In this document: in pieces, positions 37,924-52,083 of the stretch | Layout of the letters: each line of letters starts with the position of its first letter | Numbering within the stretch: the stretch's first letter is position 1 | Origin: Hericium rajendrae | Taxonomy: Eukaryota; Basidiomycota; Agaricomycetes; Russulales; Hericiaceae | Direction: 5' to 3' | Assembly (NCBI GenBank): GCA_033439255.1 | Contig: CM065891.1 | Location: 992,001 to 1,056,000 of the forward strand | DNA length: 64,000 nucleotides | Program-made: the position numbers and the translations under genes | Notes under the pieces: model-generated | Seen by the model: the letters and a program-made list of their open reading frames with translations, nothing else | The model's database searches: none | What the model was told of the DNA's origin: nothing

Positions 37924-40900
37924 CTAGTCCTCGTCGGTATCCTCAGGCCGCGGCCCGCCCGTCTGCAGCCACGCCAACTTGCGCAGCCGCCGCCGCTCCT
38001 CCTGCGCCTTCATCTGGTTCCGCGTCGGCTTCTTCTTCCTGACCACCGGCATCCCAGGCGTCTTTGTGTCCTCGGCGCCGCTGCCGGCGGGGGTCGCCGC
38101 CGCAGAAGCAGCAGGCGTCTGCGTCCGCGAGCGCGCAGGCGTGCTGGGCCCGCTGCCCCTCGGCGATTTCGGGTTCGCGAGCGGGTCTTCGATGACGGCG
38201 ACCTTGCCCTTGTGCGACATGCGCCCCGCATCGACGTGCCACGTCTCGGACGCTGAAACTCAATTAGCTGGTTTGCCGAGATTAAACACCGGGCGGGGAC
38301 TTACTCAGAGCGCCCACGAATTCTTCGTTGTGGGAGATGATGACCACTGCGCCTGCCCACTCTTTAATGGCGACGGCAAGCCCGCCCAGCGCTTCTCTGT
38401 CCAAGAAGTTGCTCGGCTCGTCGAGAATACAGATCTACATTGCCGAAGGTCGTCAGCCGCAATCGAACACCAGAAGCACGCGAATCCATACCTGGGGGTT
38501 GTTCCAGAGACAGGCCGCGATGACCAGCTTGATCTTCTGACCTGCAAGCCAACCGCACGGATGAGCCTCACCAAATGCATCAGCCAATCGCGAAGGGACG
38601 TACCGCCTGACAGCCCGGAGATCTCGTTGTATTGCGCGATATCTCCGTCGAGCCCAATGTCTTCGAGGTGCTTCCGCACGACGTGGAGGGATGTCTCCCG
38701 GCGCCCGGCGCCCTCGCGCGACGACTCGAGGTCGTCGAACTGCTGCACGAACTTCGTGAAGCCCTTGCTCAGCAGCTCCTCGCGTGGCAGCCATGTGTTG
38801 AACCGGTGGTCGAAGCCGCGCCACTTGACCTCGTACTGGAACGACTTCTTCAGCTTTTGCCGCCCCATGATCATCTCGAGCTTGCGCTTCTCCCCGTTTT
38901 TGCCGACGATCTCGGTCTCCATGATCGCCTTGTCTTCGTCGGTGAGCACACGCGTCACCTTCTCGAGGATCTCGCGGTCGTGTCCGTCCTGGAAACGCCA
39001 CTGGATGTAGCCGATAGGCGTCTTCTCCAAATGACGCTCTGCAAAACAGTCAGCAAAACGCTACCTTGAAAGTGAACAAACACATACCAATATGATGCGT
39101 GGCATGTTGCGACACATAGCCAATCCGCAATGCGGGGTGTTTATATACGGTCCCCTGCTGCGGCACCGTCTCTCCAGTCAGGAGCTTGATCAGCGTCGAC
39201 TTCCCAGCCCCATTAGGACCGATCACTCCTACACGACTGCACAACCTATCAGCACGAGCCCAGTAACTGGAAGAACACCGAATGTACGAACCTCGACAAC
39301 GACAAGCGCGCAGCTGACATTGATTAGACTCGGGGTCGTCCTGCCCGGGTATGTAAACGTACAATCCGACATCTTCAGGATCGCGCGGGTGTTGCTCCGC
39401 ACGCCCATGAGGCTGCCGGGCGGCGGGAACGCGAACTTGACAGAGGTGGCCGCTAGGGTATAGTAGGACTTGGCCTCGGGATGGCCCTCCACGAAGTGGG
39501 ATAGGTTTCCGGGGTAATACACGAGCTTCTTGCTCTCATAATGTATGATGTCTGTTGTTACATGGTCTAAAAAGCTGCGGGAAAATGAGCGCATGAACCG
39601 GAGAAAGGAGACAATGCAACGAACCCGCTGTCGTGACTGATGATTAAACATGTCACATTTTTGTGAGCAATCAGATATTGCTCGAGCCATTTCACGGATG
39701 CGCGATCCAACTGCTCGGAAAGTCAGCGACAGCATAGAACATGATCGAAAATAGGCGTACGTGATTCGTAGGCTCATCCAGGAGCAGAAGGTCGGCATTA
39801 TACAACATAGCCCTCGCAAGCTCGAGCTTCATCTTCCATCCACCCGACAACCCCCAACGAGCTCCGCCTGCCTCCCCTCATCAAACCCGACCTCCAACAG
39901 TTGATCGTGTATCTTCTTCCGCGGGACCCCCGCCAACGCCTTGTCCGACGCCACAAAGTCAATAATCGACTGCGACGTGTCCTCGCCCTGCAGCGAGTGC
40001 TCAACCATCACACAGCGAAGCTGCTCCTGCGGCGGGAAGTTTTCGACCTTCCCGTCGCGCAGCTGGCGCATCAGTGTCGACTTGCCCGAGCCGTTAGTGC
40101 CGAGGATGCCGTAGCGCCGCCCGCGGTACAACTTCAACGACGTGTGCGAGAGCAGCAGCAGGGCGCCGTACGCGAGGGAGAAGACCGTGTTGCAGAGCAG
40201 CTCGCCTTCCTCGTCATCGCCGTTGGCAAGCGGTGCGTATTTGGCCTTCTCGATATCGTGGAAGTGCTCGCGCACGGTCTCCGCGAAACTCGCGCCGTCG
40301 GGACCGCCCGCAGGCAACCACGGAGCCGCATATACGCCGACGCAGCGGTTCCATGCCTCTTTATCCGTGAAGCGCTTAGTGTGCACGAGATCCGCGACGA
40401 GCGATGCCTGGAAATCGGCCGAGAGGGCGAAGAGCGGCACAGCTGGGCGCCCAGGTTTGCCGTTCGAGACGTCCATAAGGTCAGCAGGGATGAGCGCGCA
40501 GAGGGCGTCCATGGCCGCGGCGGTCTCGCCGGCGATGTCGCGAGGCGCGGGCGGCGGGGCATCGGCGGAGGCGCCAGATTTGTGGAGGGTGTGGAGCGCC
40601 CCTTTACCGAATGCGCGGACCTCGGGAAAGGCGGCGCCGTTGGCGATCTTCTCGACGCCGTCGACGAGCGGGCTGAGGTACATCGCGGCGATGGTGGGGT
40701 CGCGGACGAGCTTGACGAGATTGTCGATGACGACGACGGTGCGGCGCTGCACGTCCATGCTGCGGTCGTTGAGCGCGCGTGTGAGGAGCGGAACGAGGAC
40801 GGCGAGCGCAGGGGATGTCACTTCCGCGACGAAAGTGGTATTGGAGAGAGACTTGATGCAGGCGGGGACGGACGCCGGGTCTGACATGCATTTTACGAGA

Positions 40901-41698
40901 ACGGGAATGTGCGGTGCGAGATCGGCGTTGGCAAGGGTCGTGCAGAGCGCGGTGGCGCATTTGATTGCGGCGGAGGATACCTGCAGACAGGAATTAGGAG
41001 TATTCACAAGGCAGTGAAAGGCGTCGTACCTCAGATTTGGTATCATGCATAGCTACTTCTACTTTCGGCAGCACGGCAGCGAGCTCGCTAGCGACGAAGG
41101 GGCCGGCGCTGTTCACGAAACCCTTGATCGCATCAAGAGCGCCGACTTTGGTACGCCATTTCCCATTATCAAGGATGTCCTCGAGGGCACGGTATACGAC
41201 GCGGACGGATTCCGGAGGGAATAGTTTGAGGATTGCCTTGGTTGCGCCGGCGGATGCTTGGCGGACGACGTCGCCCTTGTCCATGTACAGCTCGAACAGG
41301 ACTGGGAGAGATGGAAGGAGGAGAGGGGCAGCGGAGGGACCGAGGATGGCGGCCAGGGATTGGAAAGCTATAGGAGCGGATTCACGCTCGAAGCCTGACT
41401 TCTTGTTTGCAGCGAATTTGTGGAGAGTAGACAGAACGTCTGCATCGCTGGGTGGAAGGTTAGACCAACATAGTAACAATGAACAAATCTACTCACGAAA
41501 GAGAGTGAAGACCTTGCTTAGATACTTCTCTCGCAAGTCTATCAGCAGCGGCTTTGGCATCTGGCACGATTACAAATATTAGATAAAGTGTAATGGTGAG
41601 ATTTGGACGGACTGACCTGGTGCTGTAGGCGCCGATTTGAGTGCCTCGAAAAGAGGAGAAAAGATAGGGTCCAGCTGGGTGGTTGCGGCGGGCGACAT
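37924..41698 (-). CDS. TEF3: Translation elongation factor 3 (ABC-F ATPase); one frame break
   Basis: Fungus-specific ribosomal ATPase that helps clear the E site and load aminoacyl-tRNA. ATG 41,698 starts [15 protein letters not shown] repeats follow ([36 protein letters not shown]), then the four-helix region and two ABC cassettes. Walker A motifs are GTNGSGKST (about 40,076-40,103) and GPNGAGKST (about 39,196-39,222). The chromodomain-like insert ([18 protein letters not shown] near 38,800) sits in cassette 2, as known for eEF3. The signature of cassette 2 is LSGGQK. The C-terminal tail is basic and Ser/Pro-rich, ending EDTDED. In cassette 1 the LSGGW signature is reached only if one base is added to the C5 run (plus strand) at 39,851-39,855; as given, the frame stops 13 codons later. 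Since eEF3 is essential in yeast, an assembly indel is likely. Confidence 0.95.
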
Positions 41699-42912
41699 TG
41701 CTAGTACAACTAAGAGACTGAGATTACTGCAAAGGAGGCGATCCGATAGAAGTCTAGGGTTGAAGATCTATAAGAATGCTGGGATGCAAAGACAGGGACG
41801 ATGCAGGATGCGTAAAAGAAAGGAACGAGGGTACTTTTGTCCTGTCGTAGGACCTTGAGGCAGCTGTGAGGCCGCAAGTCGTGAGTGGAGGTGAAGAGAA
41901 AGCGCAGATGCCTTGCACGGCCATTTCACCAGAGGCATTTTTTTCGCACGTGCCCCGCACGTGCTCGCAAGTACTGTAGCCCGGATCGGGATCATCACTT
42001 CGGATCTCTCTCCTCCGTTTCTTCGTCAACGTGTCAAATCCTCCGACTGTAACTCGCTGTCGCTCCATTCATGATCTGTGCTCCATCGATCCTGCTTTGA
42101 TCTCGCTTTCAGCCCATTCGTGCCTGCTCGCGGTTCTCGTACTGCATTTCTTTGCAACTCGCTCGGCATGGTCTTCGTTCGTCAGCTCGCTATCAGTGAC
42201 AACATATCCTGCAAGAGACTGTTGCTGATGACTAGTCGCCTCCAGCCACATTTTCAAGCATTACTTTTGCTGCTTTTCAAGAGATATGTCTATGAAGAAC
42301 GTACGTACATGCGTAAATGCGTCCATCCATACGAACCAAGTTGGCAGCCTGTCTATTCAGCACTTTGCTCGTAGTTCATCATGAATGAGCGATCCTGACT
42401 GGTGTTCTTGAGATCACTGCTCTTCCGAAGGTTATTTATATTTGTCATCTGCTTGTCCTTCCACATGCATCCACATCATGACACCATTCACTTATCCTGC
42501 CTGCGTCCCGAGGTCAGCTCAACTGAAATCACGCACTCCGCCATCATACGGATCACCTTCTCACGCTCTTCAAACAGCCTGCTACCAGAGGTAGCCCCCG
42601 CATGCAACGCGCCTTATCTTTCTTTTAGGACCGGCACTATGCTACTCCCAATGCCTTTGTCCGTCCGTCGTCATATGCATAGCACCCAATGCGTATACTA
42701 GCATCCGCTTCATCTGAGCCCAACGTGCTACTCGGAGGTAGAAACCCTAGCTTCATGGTTCTATCTGTACTAGCTTGACAGTGTTTCTACAACATCTGAT
42801 GGATTTCGTCGACGAGTAACGGCAGATTGGTCTTCTCCCTACCGGTGCGTTGATATTTAATAGATCGTGAAGCGTTCTCCATCTTTGGGAAAGAAACCCC
42901 TTTCTAGCGACA
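41699..42912. other. Intergenic, divergent promoters
   Basis: Separates the start of elongation factor 3 (leftward) from a membrane-protein gene (rightward). Pyrimidine-rich stretches occur at 42,000-42,130 and 42,400-42,560. No exon series or RNA gene was recognised. Confidence 0.5.
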
Positions 42913-43968
42913 ATGGGTCTTCACGTATGTCGTCTTCTGTATTCCTGCGAACCCGCTAACACCCCACGCTCAGGTACTCACAAAACGCGGGTCTACCCTC
43001 GGCTTCGGTGGGATCCTCGGCATAGTCGCAGGGGGGCTTGCCATCCTCAACCTCATGCTGCTCATCGCATGGTGCGTCGTCCGACGGCGGACCAAGAAGA
43101 TGGAGCAGGAGCAGCAACAGCGACGAGCGAGCAGTGCTTCTTCCACCGACGCCGATCTTGAGAGCATCTTGTCGAAGTCGTCCATGGCTTCCATCCCCAA
43201 TGCATCGTATCTCCGGGTCCTGCAAAACCTGCAGGTCACCACCGTTCCCCGCCCGCGGTTCGTCACAGTACCGCAGGACAACGTCTCTTCACAGACCCGC
43301 ACCATCGTCCCCTCTAACGCTTCTCCGTCCCCCACCACGTCCCGCTCAGCGAAAGCCAAAGCCAAACGCACATCCCACATAAGCGCCGAGTCGAAATCCC
43401 CCGGCGGCATCCTTCCCAGCGCAACAAACTGCACCGCACCAAAGCGCATAAACCCCAACAGCGCTCACACACCTCTGTCCCCGCCCCCATGCCCCAAAGC
43501 AGCCCCTCACCCGACCCGACCCTGCGCCGCGCCAACTCCTTCGACTCCGCGAGCATCTACTCCGCCGCCTCCGCCCCGCGCGAGCTGTACACGCAGCCCT
43601 TCGCGCTGGACCCCGCGCCGGCGAAGTACACATGGGCCCCGCGCCCGCACGACCCGCCTGGCGTCGTCTTCCTCGTGACCCCACCTCCACCCCCTCCGCT
43701 GCTGGTGCAGCGTGACATGAGCCCCATTGCGGAGGCTAGCGAGGTGTCGTCGCTGATCTCGGCGGAGTCGGACGCGACGGTGACGTTCAGCCCGCCTGCC
43801 AGCCCGGAGCCTGTGCATTTGCGCGCGTCCGACGGGTCTGGCGGTGCTGGTGGGAGGAAGGTGTCGGATGGGGTTCCTGTCAGCTCGCCACCTGGGATGA
43901 TTTCGTTCGCGTCGCTGCCTCCGCCGCGGCCACTCAGGATACGCCCGCGAGCCACTTCGATTTCTTGA
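42913..43968 (+). CDS. Single-pass membrane protein with Ser/Pro-rich tail, unknown function
   Basis: Exon 1 is tiny (ATG GGT CTT CAC, 42,913-42,924), then an intron to about 42,974. The protein begins MGLHVLTKRGSTLGFGGIL and has one strong transmembrane helix (IVAGGLAILNLMLLIAWCVV) followed by RRRTKK, so the tail should be cytosolic. The rest is Ser/Pro/Thr-rich and probably disordered (SSASSTDADLESILSKSS; RRANSFDSASIYSAAS; PIAEASEVSSLISAES), ending RPRATSIS. The frame changes at the C5 run 43,484-43,488: adding one C joins the two halves smoothly. No signal peptide or catalytic domain is seen. Possibly a cell-surface or septal adaptor, but no function can be assigned. Confidence 0.65.
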
Positions 43969-44223
43969 CTGGCTTTGGACGATGCTGGTTTAGACTGGCG
44001 TACTGTAGTTTTAGCTTCGCTCGTCCTTTTATGTAAAAGCACGATCCTTTATACAGCTGAATTTATTTTGTAGGTCGCAGATGAGTACACTGTACAGTAA
44101 GTTCGTCATCGAGCCAATGTCGCATTAATCGCATCATAATCTAAGTCGTCAAAAAGCATGCACGTCAATCCCGGACAATAGCCAAATCCTACACACCACG
44201 GCCAAGAAAAAAACAGCGCAAAA

Positions 44224-46754
44224 TCACTCCACACCCCGCTTCGCATCCGCCTCCTCCATCGCAACCATCATCTTGTCCATCCACGTCTGCGCCGTGTCCA
44301 CCAGCATCATCGTCGGCTGCAGGCGCGTCCACACCGCGCCGTACAGCATCTCCTGGTGCTCCTCGATGTACGCGCGGTACCGCCGCTCGACCATCTCCGC
44401 CGTCAGCGTGATGTCGCCGCGCACGAAGCGCCGCAGCTCGGGCTCGAGCAGGCGCATCATCTCATCGGCGGAGAGCGTGCGGGCGACGTGCGGGTTGGGG
44501 GCGGCGTCGAGCTGGGCGCGCAGCGAGCGGGAGCGGGCGAGCTCGCTTGCATGTCGGCGTGGGTCTGTGCGGTGCGCGCTTCGATCTGTGCGAGGGGGGT
44601 GAGGGTGTTGCGTACCGAAGCATGGGAACAACGCACCTCTGAGACTTGTGCTTTCAGATTTTCGTGCTCGGCCTTGATACGGCTGATATCTTGCGCCGTC
44701 TCGTTGTTCATCAGAGGGGCAAACCGATTCGCCTGCTCCTCGATGCCTGCGCCCGACGGCGCTCAGCCGCTGGTTCAGCGCATCGAACGGCGCTCGCAGC
44801 GCCTCGTCCTGTGCCGCGAGCTGCGCCTGCGCAAAAGCGGCGACCAGCTCAGACTTGCGCTCTTCCAGCCGCTGGTCCACCAGGTCGGACGTCTGGTCCA
44901 CGCGGTACTCGAGCTCCGCTTGCATGGCGGCTGTCTGCTCTTCCAAGGTCCGGAGCTGTTGGTATATGGGGCGGATGGAGGCTGGTATATAATCGGGTTC
45001 GTCTGGAGAGCGTTGTCTCCTGCGTTGACGTTCAGCAAATGATCTCAACTCAGCTGGAAAAAGTGAACGTACTTTTGTTCTTGAGCCCTTTGCTTCCTGG
45101 TCTACGATTTGTTGAACAGAGGGCTGCACCGCCGCCGTCCACTCCTTAATCTGACCGAGATAATCCAGTGCTGAACGCATCTCCGTATCCGGATCGAAGC
45201 CCGTGAGGATGCTTTCGAGGGACGGATAACCGGCGAGTTTATTGATGTACGTCTCGTACTCTTTCCGCGACGCGTTCACTCTGTCCTGGAACACTTTGCG
45301 CTTGGCATTGAGGATGTCCTGCCCAGATCGGCCGACGCGCTCATAGCTTTTCGAGATCTGCATCCGCTTGTACTTCGCCAGTTCTTCCTCTTCTTTCTGC
45401 AGCCGCATGTACAACTGGATGGCGTGGGCCATTGCTCTGCCACAACTCAATTTAGCGCTTGCAATGAAGCAAAGGATTGTGCCACTCACTTGATCTGGTT
45501 CTTGCACGCATCACGCCGTCCGGGCAGCGATTCAGGCGCATATCGACCGACATCGCTGTCGAATGGAGTGGCTGAGGGTTCGCGCTGCTTGTGGTCGATG
45601 TCCATGGCAGGAGGAGGGACCGCGATAGGGGGTATATGCGCGGATGCTCCTTTGTCCGCCTGCGACTTTCTCGACGGATCGGGCTCCTGGATCCCGGCAC
45701 GTGTCGGCGCCTGCGCGCCCATATTCGCGTCCACAGACGCGTCGCCCAAGCCACTGCCGATTTCGGTCCATGTCTGCGGGGGTTGTTGCCATGCATGATC
45801 TTCATCCTCATCTTCGTTTGCCTCTTCAGTGGGCAGATCCTGCATAGTCGCATCCGCGCCTTCCTGCACCTCACCCTCCTCCTGACCCGCATCCTGGTCC
45901 TGCATCGTTGCATCCCCGTCTGCGTCCGCCCCGCCCTCTGTGCCCCATGATGTCGAAGCTCCCCATCCGCCTCCACTCGGTGGGCTCATCGCGCCCCATC
46001 CACCATTATACGACGCCGCCCACCTTTCCTTCTCTTTCGCCTTCTCCGACGTCTTGCCCGAGCTTGCTTCCATGTTCACCTTCGACTTGGGCTTGCTCTC
46101 CGATGCAGCCGCCTTCTGATCACCCCAGCCGGTCGACTTCCCTCCAGCATCGCCGCCCTCATCCCCCCATCCAGTCGTCGTCGTTCCCCACCCAGAACCA
46201 GATCCGGCCGCCGACCCCCATCCACCCGACAACTCTTTCTCCTTGCCCTTGCCCTTCCCCAGATCCGCCCCCCGTACCCATCGCGTCCCACGTCGCCCCC
46301 GCACTGCCCCACCCGCTCCACGCATCCTTCTTCTCCTGCGCCGGTGCCGCCGTCTCCGATGCTCCCCACCCGCTCGTCGTCTCCGCTGCGCCCCAGCTGC
46401 TCGTCGCCTCCGCAGGACCCCAGCTCGTCGCCTCCGTGCCCCACCCAGTCGCCGCCGGAGCGGGAGCCGGGGCCGCCCGTCCCTGGAACCCGCCTCTCGC
46501 CCCGCCGCCCCGCCCGCGTGCTCCCCCGCGCGCAGGCGGCGGCCCTGCGGGGTCCGCAGGCGGCACCTTGCGCCCGACCGTGAACCACGTCGGCTCGCTC
46601 GGGTGCACGAACTCGCACGAGGAGCCCTGGAAGCGGCAGCCGCCGCTGATTGAGTTGCCGTTGTCGTCGTACCACTGCGTGCCAGAAAAGTGTTTGTGAG
46701 TTGGGAGTTGGGAGAGAATGTGGGAGTACGCACTCTGCATCTGAGAAGCGGCAT
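44224..46754 (-). CDS. CCCH zinc-finger / GW-repeat / coiled-coil protein
   Basis: Order of parts: a CCCH finger, AECWYDDNGNSISGGC plus RFQGSSCEFVH (C-x12-C-x6-C-x3-H), formed only when the 55-base intron 46,675-46,729 is removed; an RG-rich patch (GGARGRGGGARGG); about a dozen GW/WG/SWG motifs (TSGWGASE, SGSGWGTTTTGWGDE, GGGWGASTSWG); an acidic Asp/Glu/Gln segment; then helical, probably coiled-coil, sequence (YMRLQKEEEELAKYKRMQ; TLEEQTAAMQAELEYRVDQ) and a conserved C-terminus (VERRYRAYIEEHQEMLY) ending KRGVE. The start codon is uncertain: the finger's frame has no ATG just upstream and the nearest (46,754) is one base out of frame. Three more frame breaks are apparent (46,268-46,273, about 44,752, about 44,540). 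Composition suggests an RNA-binding cytoplasmic protein. Confidence 0.72.
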
Positions 46755-47362
46755 GGTTGATGAGGAGATAGGGTGGTGGATCTATACGGCTGCGATGATG
46801 GAGGAGTACTTTGTATGAGATGAAGAAGTGCGACGAGGTATGCAGTTCGCCGTGATGTGGTGGAAGCTTACTGCGGGGAAGACCGATCTTATTTATCGTC
46901 CGCTCCTTTGTTCCATGAACAGCACAACGGCACGATAATCGATGCCGTGTACCTGCGAAGATGGTCTGATAAGTGCTCTGAAAAACGACTCGTGGTGGTC
47001 GCGAGGTGGTACAGTGGAGGGTGGTAGATAGGTGAGAAAAGAGGGTGCCCCGCAGGTGTCTCGCGCGCAGCAGGTACCCGCGTTTCTCAGCCACAGGCGC
47101 GCTTTCGCGCCCGAAGCTAATCAAAAGTCTAACACTCCGGGCGCATCACGATGAACACGCCGCTGTCATTTTAGCTCTTTGAACAGCTGAATATTCAGCT
47201 TGCCGGTTGTACTTAGCAGAATTCACGATGCGTGGTGCAAGCTGATCGGTTGATGTGAGATGTATTATTTAAATTTATAGACTTCTAAGGTACAACATGG
47301 ATGCTGGCAGGTATACGGGCGTGTATGACGAGCGGATAGAGTTGCAAATGCGACGACGAAAA
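46755..47362. other. Intergenic, GW gene promoter side
   Basis: Upstream region of the GW-repeat gene and 3' flank of formate dehydrogenase. It may hide a first exon of the GW gene, because that gene's start is not resolved. Otherwise nothing is recognised. Confidence 0.4.
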
Positions 47363-48727
47363 TCAACGCTGGCCGTCTGGAACATAAGCCATAAATCAGC
47401 ACGCAGCCCATCAAACCGAGCAAAGTACTCACAAGCCTTGGTTTCGTACTTGCCGAGGCCAACGATGACGTTACCGGGCTCCTGCTCCTTGCCAGTGAAG
47501 AAGTTCTCCAGAATCGACTTCGTGCCAGCAGCGTAGCGCGCCTGCGCGTCGAGCGTCGTACCGGAGTAGTGCGGCGTCATGCCATTGCCGCCGCCGAGGG
47601 GGTTCTTCATATGGCGCCAGACGTGGTCCTTCGGCGCGGGCTGCACGTTCCAGACGTCCCCGGCGTAGCCGGAGAGCTGGCCGGTCTTCAGCGCCGCGGC
47701 AACGTCCTCGGCGTTGCAGATCGCGCCGCGCGCGGTGTTGACGAGCCATGCGCCCTTCTTGAAGTGCGAGAGGAGATCCTTGTTGATAAGGCCGAGGGTG
47801 CCTTCGTGCAGAGGGCGCGTTGACGGTGACGACGTCGCACTGGGACACGAAATCCTGCAAGCGCGCGACAACTCATCAGTATCCGAATTTCTGATGAAGT
47901 ACGAGCGTGCAGACCTTCAGGTCCTCGACACGGCGAGCCTTGACAACCTTCTCGGCCTTAGCGGGCAGAGTCGCATAGTCGAAGTACAACAGGTCCTTGC
48001 AGTCAAAGGGCACAAGGCGCTGCACACACGATAGCCAATGCGCCCGGCCCGATGGTGCCGACGACCTTGCCCTCGAGATCGAACGCGTTGCGCGCGATAT
48101 CGGAGACCTGCCACTCGCCGGCCTCAATCATCTCGTGCGCGGGGACGAAGTTCCGGACGAGGAGGAGGATCGACATGACGACGTGCTCCGCGACGGAGAC
48201 AACGTTCGAGCCGGAGACCTCGACGACCTGCACCTTCTTCGCGACGGCGGCGTTGAGGTCGATGTGGTCGGAGCCAACGCCGGCGGTGACGCACAGCTTG
48301 AGGTTCTTGGCCTTCGCAAAGAGATCGGCGGTGAGGTAGCCGGGGTGGAAGGGCGTGGTGATCAAGACATCGGCCTAAAGTCATATCGCTCAGACCGCCG
48401 GCACGGAATGAATGAACGAAGGGCAACTCACATCGACGATGTGCTTCTGGAAGTCGCTGTCGGGACCCTCCTTGGAGCTCGAGACCTTGCACATGCCATC
48501 AGACCATCTGTTCGAGGGGCGGGTCAGGAATAATCGGCACTCACGATTAACTCGTGGCCCTGCGACTCGAGGTACGGGCGCAGACCAAGCTCGTTCTCGA
48601 CGGTGCCGAGCAGACGGGGCTCCTGCTTAGCAGCCTTGAAGCCGTTGTAGAGGATAGCGAGAACCTGTCCGGCCTCTGATCAGCAGCGCGTCTCCCTTCC
48701 CCCCCATGCGAAGAAGCGCACCTTCAT
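47363..48727 (-). CDS. FDH1: NAD-dependent formate dehydrogenase; three frame breaks
   Basis: Oxidises formate to CO2 with NAD+; in wood and litter fungi it disposes of formate from oxalate and methoxyl breakdown. ATG AAG at 48,727 is followed by an intron, then [17 protein letters not shown]. Family motifs: [59 protein letters not shown], the Rossmann [58 protein letters not shown] and [15 protein letters not shown]. The C-terminus is KYETKAYGQR after a final intron. The sequence as given breaks frame three times: one base missing in the Rossmann loop (about 48,047), one missing about 48,026, one extra about 47,812. Conserved sequence resumes in a new frame each time. Either assembly indels or a recent pseudogene; I favour the former. 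Confidence 0.9.
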
Positions 48728-48807
48728 GGTAGATAAGAGTTTGTGTGGGTGTGAAAAGGCGAGTAGTAGATGAGAGTGGTGTACCTCTCAGGCCAGACAC
48801 AGGCAGC

Positions 48808-48814
48808 CTTTATA
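48808..48814 (-). promoter_or_regulatory. Probable TATA box of formate dehydrogenase
   Basis: TATAAAG on the minus strand, about 80 bases upstream of the FDH start codon, in a normal position for a strongly expressed fungal gene. Confidence 0.45.
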
Positions 48815-49880
48815 CATAGACCCCACCCCCGCATCTTCCGTGTTCCTCCACATACGCGACGCGTTTTCGCGATGGGAAATACGACCTCCCATGACACAAT
48901 CCAGGATGATAGTCCCGAGCTGATTCACCCGCCGTCGTTTCCATCCAAACCACATCACTCACCCAATCAAATTGCGTAAATCGGCAGACCCCGCATCACA
49001 ACGGGCTGCAAAACTGTGAAACGTCAAAAATTCAGCGCGGTGGAGAGCATGACGGGGGACATACAACCCGGGTCCACATCATTCTCCTCCTCGCGCCGCG
49101 AGCCCGCCGGAGCTCAGCAGGGCGACTGCGGACGCGCCCGAGCGACGCGCGAGATGCTCCGGACGTGCAACGGAGAGCATCGATGTGATCCGTAGCTGAC
49201 GCGCTGGTGTCCGCGAGGGAAATTTTTCTACGTTTCCGGGCGAAGTGTACAACCCGCACGGGAGACCGTCGTTAGACGCGCCTCTACGCAGCAGCGCTGC
49301 AACAAGTCGATTGTCAGCACGCGTTCCCCACCAGTGCTTACTCGTCGTAAATATTCCACAAGAAAGCACACCTCGGGATGTGGCGGGGGCTCGATCCCAT
49401 AGACGGACAAGCTTGAGTCAAAAGTCAAATTGAGAGTTCCGAGTCCGAGAGGCGAGAGTCAGCTGGAGCCGCCACCGCGCGACGCGCGACAGCGTCGGAT
49501 TCCGCATTCGCCCGATGGACGTATGCCCGCCCCATCACGTGGACGCGCTCTCCCGACTTCCCCGACTTCCGCCCCGGGCCGGCCGCCATGCCGACCTTCG
49601 AACCCGGAAGCGGGCCATCTATCTATCTACTATCTATCTACAATCAAAAGCAGCAGGTTTGTGAGCCTATGGGCAGAAAATGCGCGTTCATTGCAAAACC
49701 ATTGCGAAACGGCGAGGACATTGCTATATTTGCGCCCTACGGCAAATAGCTGCTGCAGAAGCTGAGGATTATATTTGGACAATGAACTTGAAACAAAGGC
49801 CGTGCGACAGCACCGGTCATTGTTAGTACAATACCAATTAGAACAACATCCCGACAAACGAAATTGAACAATCCTTTAAC
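48815..49880. other. Intergenic region with a small microsatellite
   Basis: No gene is supported. Contains an interrupted (ATCT)n tract at 49,617-49,641. The left part belongs to the FDH upstream region; the right end (near 49,880) is the 3' flank of the flavin monooxygenase gene. Confidence 0.5.
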
Positions 49881-51903
<2,023 letters not shown>

Positions 51904-52083
51904 GGTGTGAACAGAGTCAAAAGGTGATATGAAGAAGGTATGAGGAGCACTAGGTAACAGGATGTGTTGCAGGATACCGATGATGCGAATTGGTTGTCCA
52001 TCTTGTCCTCTTATATGTGATCCTAAGCTCGCCCCATGACGTGAGGGCACGGCCGACGTGTAACGCAAGCCTCTGGCATCTCA

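Noticed and set aside
39846-39858. Programmed frameshift in elongation factor 3
   Set aside because: No known eEF3 uses recoding, there is no slippery-site-plus-structure pattern, and similar one-base breaks affect several unrelated nearby genes.
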